NCBI RefSeq assembly: GCF_030643905.1
Contig: NZ_CP121446.1
Location: 558,001 to 622,000 of the forward strand
DNA length: 64,000 nt
Direction of reading: 5' to 3'
Source of the DNA: Flavobacterium sp. IMCC34852
GTDB taxonomy: Bacteria; Bacteroidota; Bacteroidia; Flavobacteriales; Flavobacteriaceae
A program made the position numbers and the translations under genes. Below the pieces are notes generated by a model, which saw only the letters and a program-made list of their open reading frames with translations, ran no database searches and was not told where the DNA came from. Positions 1 through 9,359 of the stretch are shown here, one piece after another. Every line of letters begins with the position of its first letter. Positions within the stretch are counted from its first letter, which is position 1.

Positions 1-1154
1 CAAATCATGACCACATTGAAAAGGAACACTTTGAATAAGAAATTGCCCGATTTTAAAGCAATTCTTAGAATCTTGAATAGATAAAGCAAAAATAAAGCAA
101 GACCAAATATACCGCTAGACAACAAAATGTAAAAGAAATAATTATGCGTCATGTAGTTATGATTCTCATAAAAACTGGAGTCATAGTTTGAGTGGTAACA
201 AGCATTTAGTTCGGCTTGAAGATTTTCAAAACCGACACCAAACAAAAAATGTTCTTTCGAAATGGCTACAGAGCAGTCAAAAATGGCTCTTCGAATATTG
301 GTAGAATCATAAGAAACATCCTTAGGCTTCACATTAAAACTCTGCACAAGTTCAAAAAAACGATGTTTAATTCCCGGAGTTAGCAGGGCAAGTGTAGCAA
401 TTAAACCAACAATACTCAAGGATAAAACAATTCTTTGTTGCAACTTCAGTTTGCTTCTTAAAAAAACCATCAAAATCAAGGTTGTCATGAGTAATAGTAT
501 ATTAAGCCTCGTCAACAAGAGAAAAGAAATAATTATAAAGCTAATCACGAATACCAATTCATTGTATTTTTTTTGCTTCAGAACCAAATCAAACGAATGA
601 GCTGCTCCAAAAACAAGAAGAGTGGTATAATAAGTGGGATGTATTACAAAGAGGTCAAATTGATAATAAACATAAGTTCTAAAGCTAGAAATATGCTGAA
701 AGACAATGAAAAATTCTTCGATGGAATTATTATAAAAAAAAGAAAATAAGTAGGTAATTGCAATTACCAAACAAGTTATTTTTAAAATAAACAGGTATCG
801 ATCTAAATACTTTTTATTAAAAAATTGGGGTGGAATTAATGAAAAGAAAATGGGAATGATTACAAAGAAAAGAGCATGCTGTATATGTTTAATGCTGATA
901 TTATAGTCACTGGAAAAAAAAATATTACAAAAAATAATCCAAAAAGGAATAGTAAGGAGCAATGTTTTGAAGTTCACAAAAGCAAAGTCTTTGGATGCAA
1001 TTTTGTAAACAATTGTATTAAGGCAAATTAGAATTACAATGAGACTGGACAGATTCTCTTTGAGAATTGGAAAAACAAATAAAAGTGAGAGTAAAACCGG
1101 AAACAGCTTTAATGTTATGTTAGTCGTTTTTAAGGAGAATGAGGAGTTGATCAT
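1..1154 (-). CDS. Wzy/WaaL-type O-antigen ligase/polymerase, C-terminus off the window
   Basis: An uninterrupted minus-strand frame starts at the ATG complementary to 1152-1154 and runs off the left edge, giving at least 384 residues with no stop. The product is very hydrophobic, with about ten predicted membrane segments. A large hydrophilic stretch near residues 265-335 carries a run like HNYMTHNYFF followed by a Gly-rich membrane segment, the layout of the periplasmic loop of Wzy_C (O-antigen ligase) proteins. The family joins or polymerises lipid-linked oligosaccharides at the periplasmic face of the inner membrane. The protein at 10505-11830 has the same layout. Polymerase versus ligase cannot be decided from sequence. 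Confidence 0.8.
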   Translation of the reverse strand, partial: MINSSFSLKTTNITLKLFPVLLSLLFVFPILKENLSSLIVILICLNTIVYKIASKDFAFVNFKTLLLTIPFWIIFCNIFFSSDYNISIKHIQHALFFVIIPIFFSLIPPQFFNKKYLDRYLFILKITCLVIAITYLFSFFYNNSIEEFFIVFQHISSFRTYVYYQFDLFVIHPTYYTTLLVFGAAHSFDLVLKQKKYNELVFVISFIIISFLLLTRLNILLLMTTLILMVFLRSKLKLQQRIVLSLSIVGLIATLALLTPGIKHRFFELVQSFNVKPKDVSYDSTNIRRAIFDCSVAISKEHFLFGVGFENLQAELNACYHSNYDSSFYENHNYMTHNYFFYILLSSGIFGLALFLLYLFKILRIALKSGNFLFKVFLFNVVMI

Positions 1155-1238
1155 GAAAGGGAAGTTAAGAAGAGCTATTAAAACAATGGCCTTACCGAAT
1201 AGTCAAAAGACAGCAAAAGGATAACAAAATTTAAAAAT

Positions 1239-1246
1239 CAAAGATA
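1239..1246 (-). promoter_or_regulatory. Bacteroidetes -7 promoter element for the Wzy/WaaL-like gene
   Basis: Reads TATCTTTG on the minus strand (TAnnTTTG consensus), about 85 bases upstream of the minus-strand ATG at 1154. No clear TTG box lies at the expected spacing, so support is the motif and its position in a divergent intergenic region. Confidence 0.35.
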
Positions 1247-1266
1247 TGACATAATATAAAATATGA

Positions 1267-1274
1267 TATATTTG
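1267..1274 (+). promoter_or_regulatory. Bacteroidetes -7 promoter element for the lipoprotein gene
   Basis: Reads TATATTTG, matching TAnnTTTG, 19 bases before the ATG at 1294. This implies a short leader. No obvious -33 TTG box is seen. Confidence 0.45.
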
Positions 1275-1293
1275 CTTAATAAAATTTTGTCAT

Positions 1294-1818
1294 ATGAAAA
1301 AGCTAATTCTTTTGTTTTCGGGTCTCGTTTTGGTCTTATCTTCATGCGGAAGAGAGAAGAAGAATGACGTAAATGCACCTAATGAAGAAGTTGTAAAAAC
1401 CGATAACTTCTCTATTGTTATGAGTGCAATTTATGAAAAAGACGATGAGTTAGTATTGGTTTTTAAGAAAAATGGTTATTGGGATTATGATAATCCAACT
1501 AAGTTTTTAGTGAAAGGACAACCGAATTCTCAAACTATAAATTTACAATTCCCAATGGGAAAACGATATGATAATGTTCAGATTGACGTGAGCACTAACA
1601 AAGAACAAAAGGTTTTAACCCTTACAAATATCTCTATTTTAAATAATGGAAAAGTAGAAGTTGACGGTAGGAATATGGCTTTTTTAAAGTTTTTTAATTT
1701 TGGAACAGCTTTTACTTGGGACGAAAAGAATTTAAGATATAATTTATTGTTCGATCAACAGTATCCGCCAAGAATTATGGGTAGCGAAAGCCTTGAGGCT
1801 GTTTTAATTAAAAAATAG
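1294..1818 (+). CDS. hypothetical lipoprotein, 174 aa
   Basis: The N-terminus is a lipoprotein signal peptide: Lys-Lys, a hydrophobic core, then LSSC with Cys18 as the probable lipidation site. The mature part is charged and looks beta-rich; no known domain is recognised. It has its own probable promoter and is followed immediately, with no gap, by the stop codon of the convergent glycosyltransferase gene at 1819. It sits inside a polysaccharide locus but nothing in the sequence ties it to glycan synthesis. Function unknown. Confidence 0.75.
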   Translation: MKKLILLFSGLVLVLSSCGREKKNDVNAPNEEVVKTDNFSIVMSAIYEKDDELVLVFKKNGYWDYDNPTKFLVKGQPNSQTINLQFPMGKRYDNVQIDVSTNKEQKVLTLTNISILNNGKVEVDGRNMAFLKFFNFGTAFTWDEKNLRYNLLFDQQYPPRIMGSESLEAVLIKK

Positions 1819-2901
1819 TTATAAAGAGGAATAGAGTTCGTCCCACAAAACACCTCTTTTCTCCCAACTGTAATTCATTAATACAAAATTTGAAAGATTC
1901 TCACCACGAGAAAACCTCTCTGCATCAGACCAACTTGTTACAGCGTTAATGGCTTGTGTTAATTCTTCTACTTTGGGGTTAATCATTAAACCGCCATTAG
2001 AATTCCACTTTGAGCTTATACCCGTTTCAAATGTAGTAATTACAGGGGTTTTACAAGCGGCAGCTTCCAAATTTACCATTCCAATAGCTTCTGAATACGA
2101 AGGCGCTACAAATGCTTTGGCATTAGCAAAAAGTTCGAATTTTTTATCGCCAAAAACACCGCCTAAAAATTCAATTCGGTTTTCTAATCCGGACCTCGCA
2201 ATTACTTTTTTTAAAGTGTCAGAATAACTATTTTCAGTGCCAACAATTTTGAGTTTTATTTTTTTATTCTGAATTCTACCCATTGATTCAATTAAAATAT
2301 CTAATCCTTTTTTGGGATGTAATCTACTTAGAAACAGTAGGTATTCTTCACTTGGATTATAATCAGGTAATTTAGGTAAGTCAGAATATTTTATAAAATT
2401 TGGAATTTCAATTATATTTTTATGCCCTGTAAGTTTGTACAGATTGTCTTTTTCAAAAGGGGTAATGGTATGGATAATTTTGGCATTGGATAAAATAGAA
2501 TTAAGGAGAAGTGTCAAATAAATCTTTTTTTTGAGTTGCTTGTCTTTTAGATGCCAAGGCTCTAACATTCCATGAGGAGTAATGATATAGGGCATATTGT
2601 TTTTTTTGGCAAATTTACTCGACGCATATTGTGCATGCATGAATACTCCATGCAAATGGACAAGATTGTCCGTTTTAATATTATCTGTGAGAAATCTTTT
2701 TAATTCTGAGGAATAGCCCCAAAACTTAAATTTATCGGAGGGCAAATGATAATGGAGATCATTAACCTCTATTTGATTTGCCAAAATATAAGAAGAAAAA
2801 TTTTCGCCGGCATTAAGATAATTATTTAAGTTTTCCAATACTGTTCTGACACCGCCGCTTTCAAGGGTAACACTTTCTGCAATTTGATAAATTTTTTTCA
2901 C
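1819..2901 (-). CDS. glycosyltransferase family 4 (GT-B fold)
   Basis: A 360-residue GT4-type retaining glycosyltransferase. The N-terminal half has a Gly-rich acceptor-side loop (SGGVRTVLENL) and HGVF/HGMLEP motifs. The C-terminal half has FLSRLHPKKGLD, the usual start of the nucleotide-sugar domain, and the E-x7-E signature in SEAIGMVNLEAA. These enzymes transfer a sugar from a nucleotide donor to a lipid-linked acceptor at the cytoplasmic membrane face. It follows the Wzy-like gene by 27 bases on the same strand, so the two are probably co-transcribed. Donor and linkage cannot be inferred. Confidence 0.88.
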   Translation of the reverse strand: MKKIYQIAESVTLESGGVRTVLENLNNYLNAGENFSSYILANQIEVNDLHYHLPSDKFKFWGYSSELKRFLTDNIKTDNLVHLHGVFMHAQYASSKFAKKNNMPYIITPHGMLEPWHLKDKQLKKKIYLTLLLNSILSNAKIIHTITPFEKDNLYKLTGHKNIIEIPNFIKYSDLPKLPDYNPSEEYLLFLSRLHPKKGLDILIESMGRIQNKKIKLKIVGTENSYSDTLKKVIARSGLENRIEFLGGVFGDKKFELFANAKAFVAPSYSEAIGMVNLEAAACKTPVITTFETGISSKWNSNGGLMINPKVEELTQAINAVTSWSDAERFSRGENLSNFVLMNYSWEKRGVLWDELYSSL

Positions 2902-2928
2902 AATTTTTTTTATAAATATAGTTAGTAA

Positions 2929-4104
2929 TTACTGATGTAATTCTAGATTTTGAGTTTTAAGTCTTTTGAGGGAAAAGTAAAATAACCAAATAAAAAAGAA
3001 TAATTCCGGCGGAAAATAATGGCCATCTCGAAATAATTTTAACAGAAAATAAATAAAAATTCCTTGGGCCAGAAACAGATTGTCAGATTGGTAGCATTTG
3101 ACTCCTTTCCAAAGGGCATATAAAACAAGGAAGAACCCAATAATACCAAATTCAGAAACTAATCTGGTAAATAGTGAATTTGCATCAAAGGAATTGTCAA
3201 CATGCCTTCCTTGAGTTCTTAAATATTTTGGAGGTCTCATTTCTTTCAAATACCTTTTGGTATGCATATAGTGATGGCTTCCAATACCACTGCCTAAAGG
3301 ATGGTCGGTTACATTTTTTTTGGCAATAAAAAGGTTGCTAATCAAAACATAAGAACTCAAATTAGTGTCCTCCTTAAATTTTCCTGTATTAATTACATTC
3401 AAAGAGTTGTAGGTGTCATCAACTCTCATTTTAAAAAACGGCAATTCATTATAGGCAAAATAAAAGGCAATGCAGACAATAGGAATTAAGCTGGCTAAAT
3501 ATTTAACCCTTCTGAGTGTTAGATTGGGAATTATTAACAATAGACCACAACCTACATAGCCAAGAGAAGAGTTAGATAAAATTATGGTTCCAAAAATTAT
3601 TAGAAATTCAAAGTATTTTTTGACCTTAAAATAATAATAACAGGCCGGAATTACGACAATAACATAATGAGCCGGCTCTTTTAAAATACTATTTAACCTT
3701 CCATCTGCATAATTGAATCCTAGGAAATAAAAAAGATATCCTATTATGGCCACATATAAGCTCATCTTTACATAAACTTTGATGATTTCAATAGGCTCAT
3801 ATAGTTTTGTGAAACTATAATAATAAGTTCCAACTATGCCAATTCCTATTATTTGAGAAAGCATAAAATTATATGGAATCCAAATGAAGGTGTAAGTGAT
3901 TAAACCGTGGATAAAAAAGAATAAAAGTAATAGAGCGAAATGTTTGTTAATTACTACTTGTTTTAGCCTAAACAAAAGAAAGTAATTTACTAAAATGATA
4001 AGGTAAAGTAGTTTCCAGTCAATTATAAAATTAAAATAAAAAGCTTCAGTAAATATGGCAAATACTGATGAATAGAGAAGGTAATTTTTTATGTTAATTT
4101 TCAA
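2929..4104 (-). CDS. Wzy-like polysaccharide polymerase (integral membrane)
   Basis: A 391-residue protein with roughly eleven hydrophobic segments and a long hydrophilic loop near residues 215-310 rich in His, Arg and Asn (HPLGSGIGSHHY, then RTQGRHVDNSFDANSLFTRLVSEFG). This matches O-antigen/exopolysaccharide polymerases, which join lipid-linked repeat units in the periplasm. The family is recognised by topology rather than by conserved residues. It precedes the GT4 gene and is separated from the GT2/Wzx pair by about 320 bases. Confidence 0.75.
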   Translation of the reverse strand: MKINIKNYLLYSSVFAIFTEAFYFNFIIDWKLLYLIILVNYFLLFRLKQVVINKHFALLLLFFFIHGLITYTFIWIPYNFMLSQIIGIGIVGTYYYSFTKLYEPIEIIKVYVKMSLYVAIIGYLFYFLGFNYADGRLNSILKEPAHYVIVVIPACYYYFKVKKYFEFLIIFGTIILSNSSLGYVGCGLLLIIPNLTLRRVKYLASLIPIVCIAFYFAYNELPFFKMRVDDTYNSLNVINTGKFKEDTNLSSYVLISNLFIAKKNVTDHPLGSGIGSHHYMHTKRYLKEMRPPKYLRTQGRHVDNSFDANSLFTRLVSEFGIIGFFLVLYALWKGVKCYQSDNLFLAQGIFIYFLLKLFRDGHYFPPELFFFIWLFYFSLKRLKTQNLELHQ

Positions 4105-4422
4105 AATAAACGTCTATTGTATTAAGTTAATTTTTCCTGATTAAGCCAACAAATGACAAAAACTGCTTCATGAACCTTTGTCGGGTAATCAGGACATAAT
4201 TTTAAATTCCTTACGAATTAAATTTTGCTTTCATTTTAGGTTTTAATCTTTAAATGTTGACAGATATTAAATTATAATCTCGCCAACAATTATTTTTATT
4301 TAGAGATAGTCACAAGAACAAATTATTATCATAATTGCCGGTCAAAAATAACAAATACAATCCAAAAAGAGGAAGAATTGCTTAAATCCGTCTTCACAAA
4401 TTGTTAAAGTCAAGATGATTGA
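4105..4422. other. intergenic gap with no gene (318 bp)
   Basis: AT-rich and without a convincing open frame on either strand. A minus-strand TAnnTTTG match (TATTTTTG) lies at 4343-4350, which would give the Wzy-like gene a leader of about 240 bases. An 8-bp inverted repeat, CCTGATTA at 4136-4143 and TAATCAGG at 4186-4193, brackets 42 bases. Neither is strong evidence alone. Confidence 0.4.
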
Positions 4423-5142
4423 TTACAATTTAAGCAATCCATATTTTAAAATGCAATATATTGCTCTGAAGCCATCTTTCCACCCAATTTTTTTGCCTTC
4501 ATCATAAGTTCTGCCATAATACGATATGCCCACTTCATAAATCCTTATATTGGGAATTCTAGAAATTTTTGCAGTGACTTCAGGTTCAAATCCAAACCTT
4601 TTTTCTCTCAGGGAAAGGCCTTTAATTATTTGAGTCTTAAACATCTTATAACAGGTTTCCATGTCTGTTAAATTCAAGTCGGTAAACAAGTTTGATAATA
4701 GTGTCAGGAATTTATTTCCAACGGTGTGCCAAAAAAACATTACCCGATGAGGTTTGCCACCCATAAAACGAGAACCAAAAACCACATCAGCATGACCGGA
4801 AAGTAATGGTTTTAAAAGTAAATTAAACTCCTCAGGATCATACTCCAAATCAGCATCCTGCACAATCAAATATTCACCGGTAGCTTTCTGAATTCCGGTA
4901 TGAAGCGCAGCTCCTTTGCCCATGTTTACGGGGTGTTTGAAATATTGAATGTTAAGGAGAGGATTCTTTTTTATATAAGCCAAAACTACTTCTTCGGTAT
5001 TATCGTCTGAGCAGTCATTAACTATGATAATTTCTTTTTGAAAGTCCTCGAGTAATTTTACCTTTTGAAGTTTGTCTAAAATTAAATGAATGGTTTTACA
5101 TTCGTTAAAAGTAGGAATGATGATTGATAGTTGATGTGTCAT
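4423..5142 (-). CDS. glycosyltransferase family 2, DPM1/GtrB-like
   Basis: A 239-residue GT-A enzyme. It opens with LSIIIPTFNE, the nucleotide-binding start of GT2, has the metal-binding DxD motif in QDADLEYDPEE, and the C-terminal block DMETCYKMF...RFGFEPEVTAKI that typifies polyprenyl-phosphate hexosyltransferases such as DPM1. Such enzymes usually load a sugar from a nucleotide donor onto undecaprenyl phosphate. There is no C-terminal membrane domain. It lies 20 bases downstream of the flippase gene and is probably co-transcribed with it. Confidence 0.88.
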   Translation of the reverse strand: MTHQLSIIIPTFNECKTIHLILDKLQKVKLLEDFQKEIIIVNDCSDDNTEEVVLAYIKKNPLLNIQYFKHPVNMGKGAALHTGIQKATGEYLIVQDADLEYDPEEFNLLLKPLLSGHADVVFGSRFMGGKPHRVMFFWHTVGNKFLTLLSNLFTDLNLTDMETCYKMFKTQIIKGLSLREKRFGFEPEVTAKISRIPNIRIYEVGISYYGRTYDEGKKIGWKDGFRAIYCILKYGLLKL

Positions 5143-5162
5143 TTAATTAATCTAAAGTGGAA

Positions 5163-6491
5163 TTATTCGTTTAATTTTATTTTGTTGACAATTCTATAAC
5201 ACTCTGAAGGAATATAAATTACCCAAATGAGTAAAATTATAATTGTAGAAATAACAACGCTATTAATACCCCAACCTAAATTTATGAAACAATAGGATAA
5301 AGGAATTTTTAGAACCACGCTTAAAAGCAGGAGTACAATATATTTATTTAATTCACCGATTCCGTTTAAGAAGAAAGTATAAAAAGTAACAAAAACCCTC
5401 AATATTGTGGCGATGGCTGAAAATAAAATTAACCCGTCGGGTAAAGTTATAATGTCTTTTATCCAAATAGAAATAACAAAAGGACAGGCTACAGAAATGA
5501 AAGTGATGAACAAAAACATTGCGATGAACAAAAGATTGAATTTTCGAAAAGAATCAAGCAAGACATCCTTTTTATTCTGAATGTAATTTTTGGCAAACAT
5601 TGACCATAAAGGAGAAAGTGTGGCAAACAAAATCATTATTGGAAATTGAAAATACTTATTAACTACCTCATAAGGGACTATATCTTTTGGACCAAAAACA
5701 TTGGAAAGAATATAATTATCAGAAGAAAAAACAAACAACAAACCGATTTGAATAATCATGTATTTTGTTCCCAGAACAATAATTTCTTTCAGAAATTCAG
5801 TAGGTGTTTTAACAGTAGTTTTTAAGTTCAGTTTTTCTTTGTAAAAGAATAGTAAGGTGTATACAAAGTTCACTAAAAAACAAGTAAAACCATTTAAAAA
5901 GGTTATAAGTAACAGCTTGTTTTGGTTGTTTACATCAGGCGCTACTTTTGTTAGAATAATGAGTGAAACTAAAAAAACAATTTGATTAACAGCAATAGAC
6001 TGTTCTGCATACTTTCCTTTTAAAAATGCTACAAAAAGCGATTTATGAACATTGAATAAAAAATTCAAGCAAAAAAAGAACATATTTATTACAAAAAGGA
6101 TTTTTATAAATTCTGTTGAATGATTGGGAATTTTTAAAATTTGCTTTAGGTTAATGCCGTAAATCAAAACCAGAAAAAATAAAAACAAAAAAAGGGCAAT
6201 GTAAGCGGTTATTTTGTAGGTTGATTTTAAATAACTCTTAAGTAAGTCATATCTGTTTTCATGAATTAAAACGGGCACTTTAGTTTTTAAAACACTTGCT
6301 AAACCAAAATCCATCAACAAGATCCATTGAAAAAGAGCAAACACTAAAACCCATAGACCATAATCAGTATCTCCTAGATAATAGATCAAAATGGGTATTG
6401 AAACAAACAATGAAATCCCTGAAACTCCTTTGTACAGACCACTCATTAAAAGATGGTTGTTCTTCAGCTTCTCAAATATTTTACGAATCAT
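5163..6491 (-). CDS. Wzx-like polysaccharide flippase
   Basis: A 442-residue integral membrane protein with about twelve to fourteen hydrophobic segments. The N-terminal region (MSGLYKGVSGISLFVSIP, then LGDTDYGLWVL) is typical of the polysaccharide transport/Wzx branch of the MOP exporter superfamily, which moves undecaprenyl-linked repeat units across the inner membrane. It is the first gene of a minus-strand pair with the GT2 gene. Sequence identifies the family but not the substrate. Confidence 0.85.
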   Translation of the reverse strand: MIRKIFEKLKNNHLLMSGLYKGVSGISLFVSIPILIYYLGDTDYGLWVLVFALFQWILLMDFGLASVLKTKVPVLIHENRYDLLKSYLKSTYKITAYIALFLFLFFLVLIYGINLKQILKIPNHSTEFIKILFVINMFFFCLNFLFNVHKSLFVAFLKGKYAEQSIAVNQIVFLVSLIILTKVAPDVNNQNKLLLITFLNGFTCFLVNFVYTLLFFYKEKLNLKTTVKTPTEFLKEIIVLGTKYMIIQIGLLFVFSSDNYILSNVFGPKDIVPYEVVNKYFQFPIMILFATLSPLWSMFAKNYIQNKKDVLLDSFRKFNLLFIAMFLFITFISVACPFVISIWIKDIITLPDGLILFSAIATILRVFVTFYTFFLNGIGELNKYIVLLLLSVVLKIPLSYCFINLGWGINSVVISTIIILLIWVIYIPSECYRIVNKIKLNE

Positions 6492-6819
6492 CGATTTTTT
6501 CTTTGTAAATGGTAAGATTAAATAATGTTTTAGTCAGTTCCTCTATAGGAGGATAATTGACAAATATAATCTTAAATATTATAAAGAGGTGATGACAGAG
6601 TGAGTTTAATGTCAAACAGCACTATACATCACGCGGTAAACATCTTTCGGTTTTTTCAAATTAAAATATGCCCTGTGTTTTTATTTTGGTGCTAAAATGT
6701 AAATGACAAAAAGCATTGTATGACGATAAATTATTAGAAACAAAAGCGAGAATATTGGTGTTTTATTATATCTTGCAGCGATTTTAAACAAATACAATTC
6801 AGCTTCAAATAATACCATA
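6492..6819. other. divergent intergenic region (328 bp), no gene
   Basis: Lies between the minus-strand flippase and the plus-strand FkbM gene. No open frame, hairpin terminator or RNA was recognised. It should hold promoters for both directions; only the minus-strand element at 6561-6568 fits the consensus. Confidence 0.4.
6561..6568 (-). promoter_or_regulatory. possible -7 promoter element for the flippase operon
   Basis: Reads TATATTTG on the minus strand, about 70 bases upstream of the flippase ATG. No TTG box at the expected spacing. Confidence 0.35.
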
Positions 6820-7551
6820 ATGAAATATTCAACAGTCTTAAAACAAATCTTTATTGTTGCTAAGTCAAATTGGTTTTTTTACTTCATTAGAGGAAAGGTA
6901 TTTTCCTTTTCATCATTTGAGATTGTTTCTAATTTAAAGCGAACAGTTCCCGTTTTGGATTACATTATAGATGTTGGCGCTAATTCAGGTCAATTTTCAA
7001 AGGTTGCGAGTTACCATTTTCCTAAAGCTAAAATGGATGTATTTGAACCTCTGCCCAATCTTTTTCCAAGAATAAAGAAAATGTTTGATAACAATCCCAA
7101 CATAAACACACACAATATTGCTTTAGGGAATGAATTAGGAACGATAAAGTTCAATCAGAATGAGTTTGGACACATTAGTTCTATATTAGAGATAAGTGAC
7201 GAAAACATACACTACCCTAAAGGAAACGGATTAGATCAAATTGATGTTCAAATAAAAACATTAGATTCTTTCTCTTTTAGCCAAAAAGCCAATAAAGGAA
7301 TTGCGCTGTTAAAATTGGATGTACAAGGGTATGAACTAGAAGTTTTGAAAGGTGGGGAAAATACACTTCAGCATATTGATTATATCTTACTTGAAGCCAA
7401 TTTGGAACAGTTATACGTTAACCAACCTTCATTTACTGAGGTTAACAGCTATCTTAACAGTAAAGGGTTTGAGCTTTCTGACATGCTCGATTTCAATTTA
7501 GGTTCCAAGAACAAGTATATTGAAATCGATTTGCTTTACAAAAGGGTTTAA
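6820..7551 (+). CDS. FkbM-family SAM-dependent methyltransferase
   Basis: A 243-residue protein with the FkbM order: VLDYIIDVGANSGQFS (motif I, the glycine-rich S-adenosylmethionine loop) near residues 45-62, an acidic end of strand 2 in MDVFEPLP, and LLKLDVQGYELEVLKGG near residues 165-180. Members O-methylate sugars or small molecules. In this polysaccharide locus it probably adds an O-methyl group to a glycan residue, which is inference. It starts the plus-strand block; the next gene begins 16 bases after its stop. Confidence 0.85.
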   Translation: MKYSTVLKQIFIVAKSNWFFYFIRGKVFSFSSFEIVSNLKRTVPVLDYIIDVGANSGQFSKVASYHFPKAKMDVFEPLPNLFPRIKKMFDNNPNINTHNIALGNELGTIKFNQNEFGHISSILEISDENIHYPKGNGLDQIDVQIKTLDSFSFSQKANKGIALLKLDVQGYELEVLKGGENTLQHIDYILLEANLEQLYVNQPSFTEVNSYLNSKGFELSDMLDFNLGSKNKYIEIDLLYKRV

Positions 7552-7567
7552 GAAAGATTTAATTAGA

Positions 7568-8527
7568 ATGGCAAGAATTATAATTACAGGAGGATCAGGT
7601 TTTATAGGCACTAACTTAGTTGAATATTTTTGTTCAAAAAACCATGAGGTAATCAATTTTGACATAAAAACACCCAAAAATGAAAAGTATGTCAAAAATT
7701 GGGTTCAAGGAGATATTTTAAACAAGGAGCAACTTTTTTCTTGTTTTAGTGATTTTGATCCTGATTATGTAGTTCATTTGGCCGCAAGAACTGATTTGAA
7801 CGAAAAAAAATCCATTAAAGGCTATGCCGCCAATACGGATGGTGTTCAAAATATGATTGAAATTATTAATGAATTTCCAAAAATAAAAAGAACCATTTAT
7901 GCCTCCAGTAGGATGGTTTGTAGAATTGATTATATTCCTAAAGACTTTGATGATTATTGTCCACCCAATTTATATGGGGAAAGTAAAATGATAGGAGAAA
8001 AAAAGGTCAAAGCATCCGCAAAACATGATTATGTTATGGTTCGTCCAACTTCCATTTGGGGACCTTACTTTGAAATACCATATCGAACATTCTTTGATAC
8101 TGTCAGAAAAAAAATGTTTTTTTTACCGAAGAATCATTATCCCAAAAAATCTTTTGGTTTTGTTTTAAACACAGTATTTCAACTGGAAAAAATTTTATTT
8201 GAACCAAGAGAAAACTTAGAATCGACTTATTACCTTACGGATTATCCTCCACTTGATTTAAAGGAATGGTCAGATATGGTTTCAAGAGAATTCGGAATAA
8301 AATCAACGACAGAGATACCTATGGTTGTCTTGAGAATGGTTTCAAAACTTGGTGATTTACTTCAAAAAGCAGGATGGCAAAATCCACCCTTAACAACTTT
8401 CAGATTGAATAATTTAATAACTCACATGGTATATGATACCAAAAGTTTGGAAAAAGTTTGCGGTGAATTACCCTATACTTTGCAAGAGGGAGTTAAAATA
8501 ACCGCATCTTGGCTGAAGGAAAATTAA
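7568..8527 (+). CDS. NAD-dependent epimerase/dehydratase (extended SDR)
   Basis: The reading frame is open from 7520, but the Rossmann fold starts at MARIIITGGSGFIG, so the ATG at 7568 is the better start and gives 319 residues without overlapping the FkbM gene. GGSGFIG is the NAD(P)-binding GxxGxxG loop, and YGESK near residue 140 supplies the catalytic Tyr and Lys. HLAARTD and the Ser-rich YASSRM strand complete the extended-SDR pattern. Such enzymes epimerise, dehydrate or reduce nucleotide sugars. The exact substrate is not evident. Confidence 0.85.
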   Translation: MARIIITGGSGFIGTNLVEYFCSKNHEVINFDIKTPKNEKYVKNWVQGDILNKEQLFSCFSDFDPDYVVHLAARTDLNEKKSIKGYAANTDGVQNMIEIINEFPKIKRTIYASSRMVCRIDYIPKDFDDYCPPNLYGESKMIGEKKVKASAKHDYVMVRPTSIWGPYFEIPYRTFFDTVRKKMFFLPKNHYPKKSFGFVLNTVFQLEKILFEPRENLESTYYLTDYPPLDLKEWSDMVSREFGIKSTTEIPMVVLRMVSKLGDLLQKAGWQNPPLTTFRLNNLITHMVYDTKSLEKVCGELPYTLQEGVKITASWLKEN

Positions 8528-8547
8528 TTAGCAATAAATTTTGATAG

Positions 8548-9297
8548 ATGACAATTCAAATTTTAGGGATACAGTTTTTCAAAGGTAAAGTAAACGAGGT
8601 ATTCGAGCAATTGAAAAACAAAGGCGGGCTTCTCACAGTGCCGGCAGCACCCGCATTGGTTACCATCTCAGAGGACAAAGAGTATTACGATGCGCTGTTA
8701 GAATCTGACCTAGTCATTCCCGATAGCGGTTATATGATTTTAATTTGGAATATTTTTTCTAAGCCGAGTATCAATAAAATATCCGGACTTGAATTCATCA
8801 ATTATTTTATTAGCAATATCGATTCTTTTAAAGAAGACAGGTTTTTTTTGGTCAATCCTTCTGAGCTCGACAGTAAGATTAACAGAAATTTTTTAAATGA
8901 AAAAGGTTTGAATATCCGTGAAGAGGATGTTTATACGGCTCCTTTTTATAAAGGAAATGTGAAAGACAAAGTGCTGTTGGAATTAATTGAAAAACAAAAA
9001 CCCCAATGGATTTTTATCAATATTGGAGGTGGAACGCAGGAAAAATTAGGACTCTTTTTAAAAAACAATTTAACATACAAACCGGCCATTTTATGTACCG
9101 GTGCCGCTTTGGCATTCAAAACAGGAAGACAAGTCAACATGCCTACATGGGTTGATTATATTTATATGGGCTGGTTAATTCGTTGTATTTCCAACCCTAA
9201 AGTCTTTGTACCAAGATACCTAAGTGGCTTCAAACTTTTAAGAATGATTTTAGTTAATAAATCCAATAAGGTAGCTCCTATTGAAAATAATTCATAA
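8548..9297 (+). CDS. WecG/TagA/CpsF-family glycosyltransferase (GT26)
   Basis: A 249-residue protein with the GT26 layout: an N-terminal loop TVPAAPALVTI, the conserved acidic loop as VIPDSGYMIL near residue 58, FINIGGGTQEKLG (canonical form GLGxPKQE), and CTGAALAFKTGR in place of GVGGAFDFLAGR. It ends with the WLIRCISNP...RYLSGF motif of the family. WecG and TagA add N-acetylmannosamine-type sugars to undecaprenyl-diphosphate-GlcNAc. The wecB gene in this window makes UDP-ManNAc, so a ManNAc-type donor is plausible but unproven. Several signature residues deviate from the best-known members. Confidence 0.8.
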   Translation: MTIQILGIQFFKGKVNEVFEQLKNKGGLLTVPAAPALVTISEDKEYYDALLESDLVIPDSGYMILIWNIFSKPSINKISGLEFINYFISNIDSFKEDRFFLVNPSELDSKINRNFLNEKGLNIREEDVYTAPFYKGNVKDKVLLELIEKQKPQWIFINIGGGTQEKLGLFLKNNLTYKPAILCTGAALAFKTGRQVNMPTWVDYIYMGWLIRCISNPKVFVPRYLSGFKLLRMILVNKSNKVAPIENNS

Positions 9298-9359
9298 ATT
9301 CGCACCTTAGAAAAAAATAAAATTGCATTTTATAAAGGAAAAATACAAAGTTCGTTAAA

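Noticed and set aside
1039..1224. Short plus-strand frame of 61 codons
   Set aside because: It lies over the start region of the minus-strand Wzy/WaaL gene, has no known domain and no promoter; it is a shadow.
4105..4422. Possible lost gene or small RNA in the 318-bp gap
   Set aside because: No frame with domain similarity and no strong hairpin with T tract; only weak motifs.
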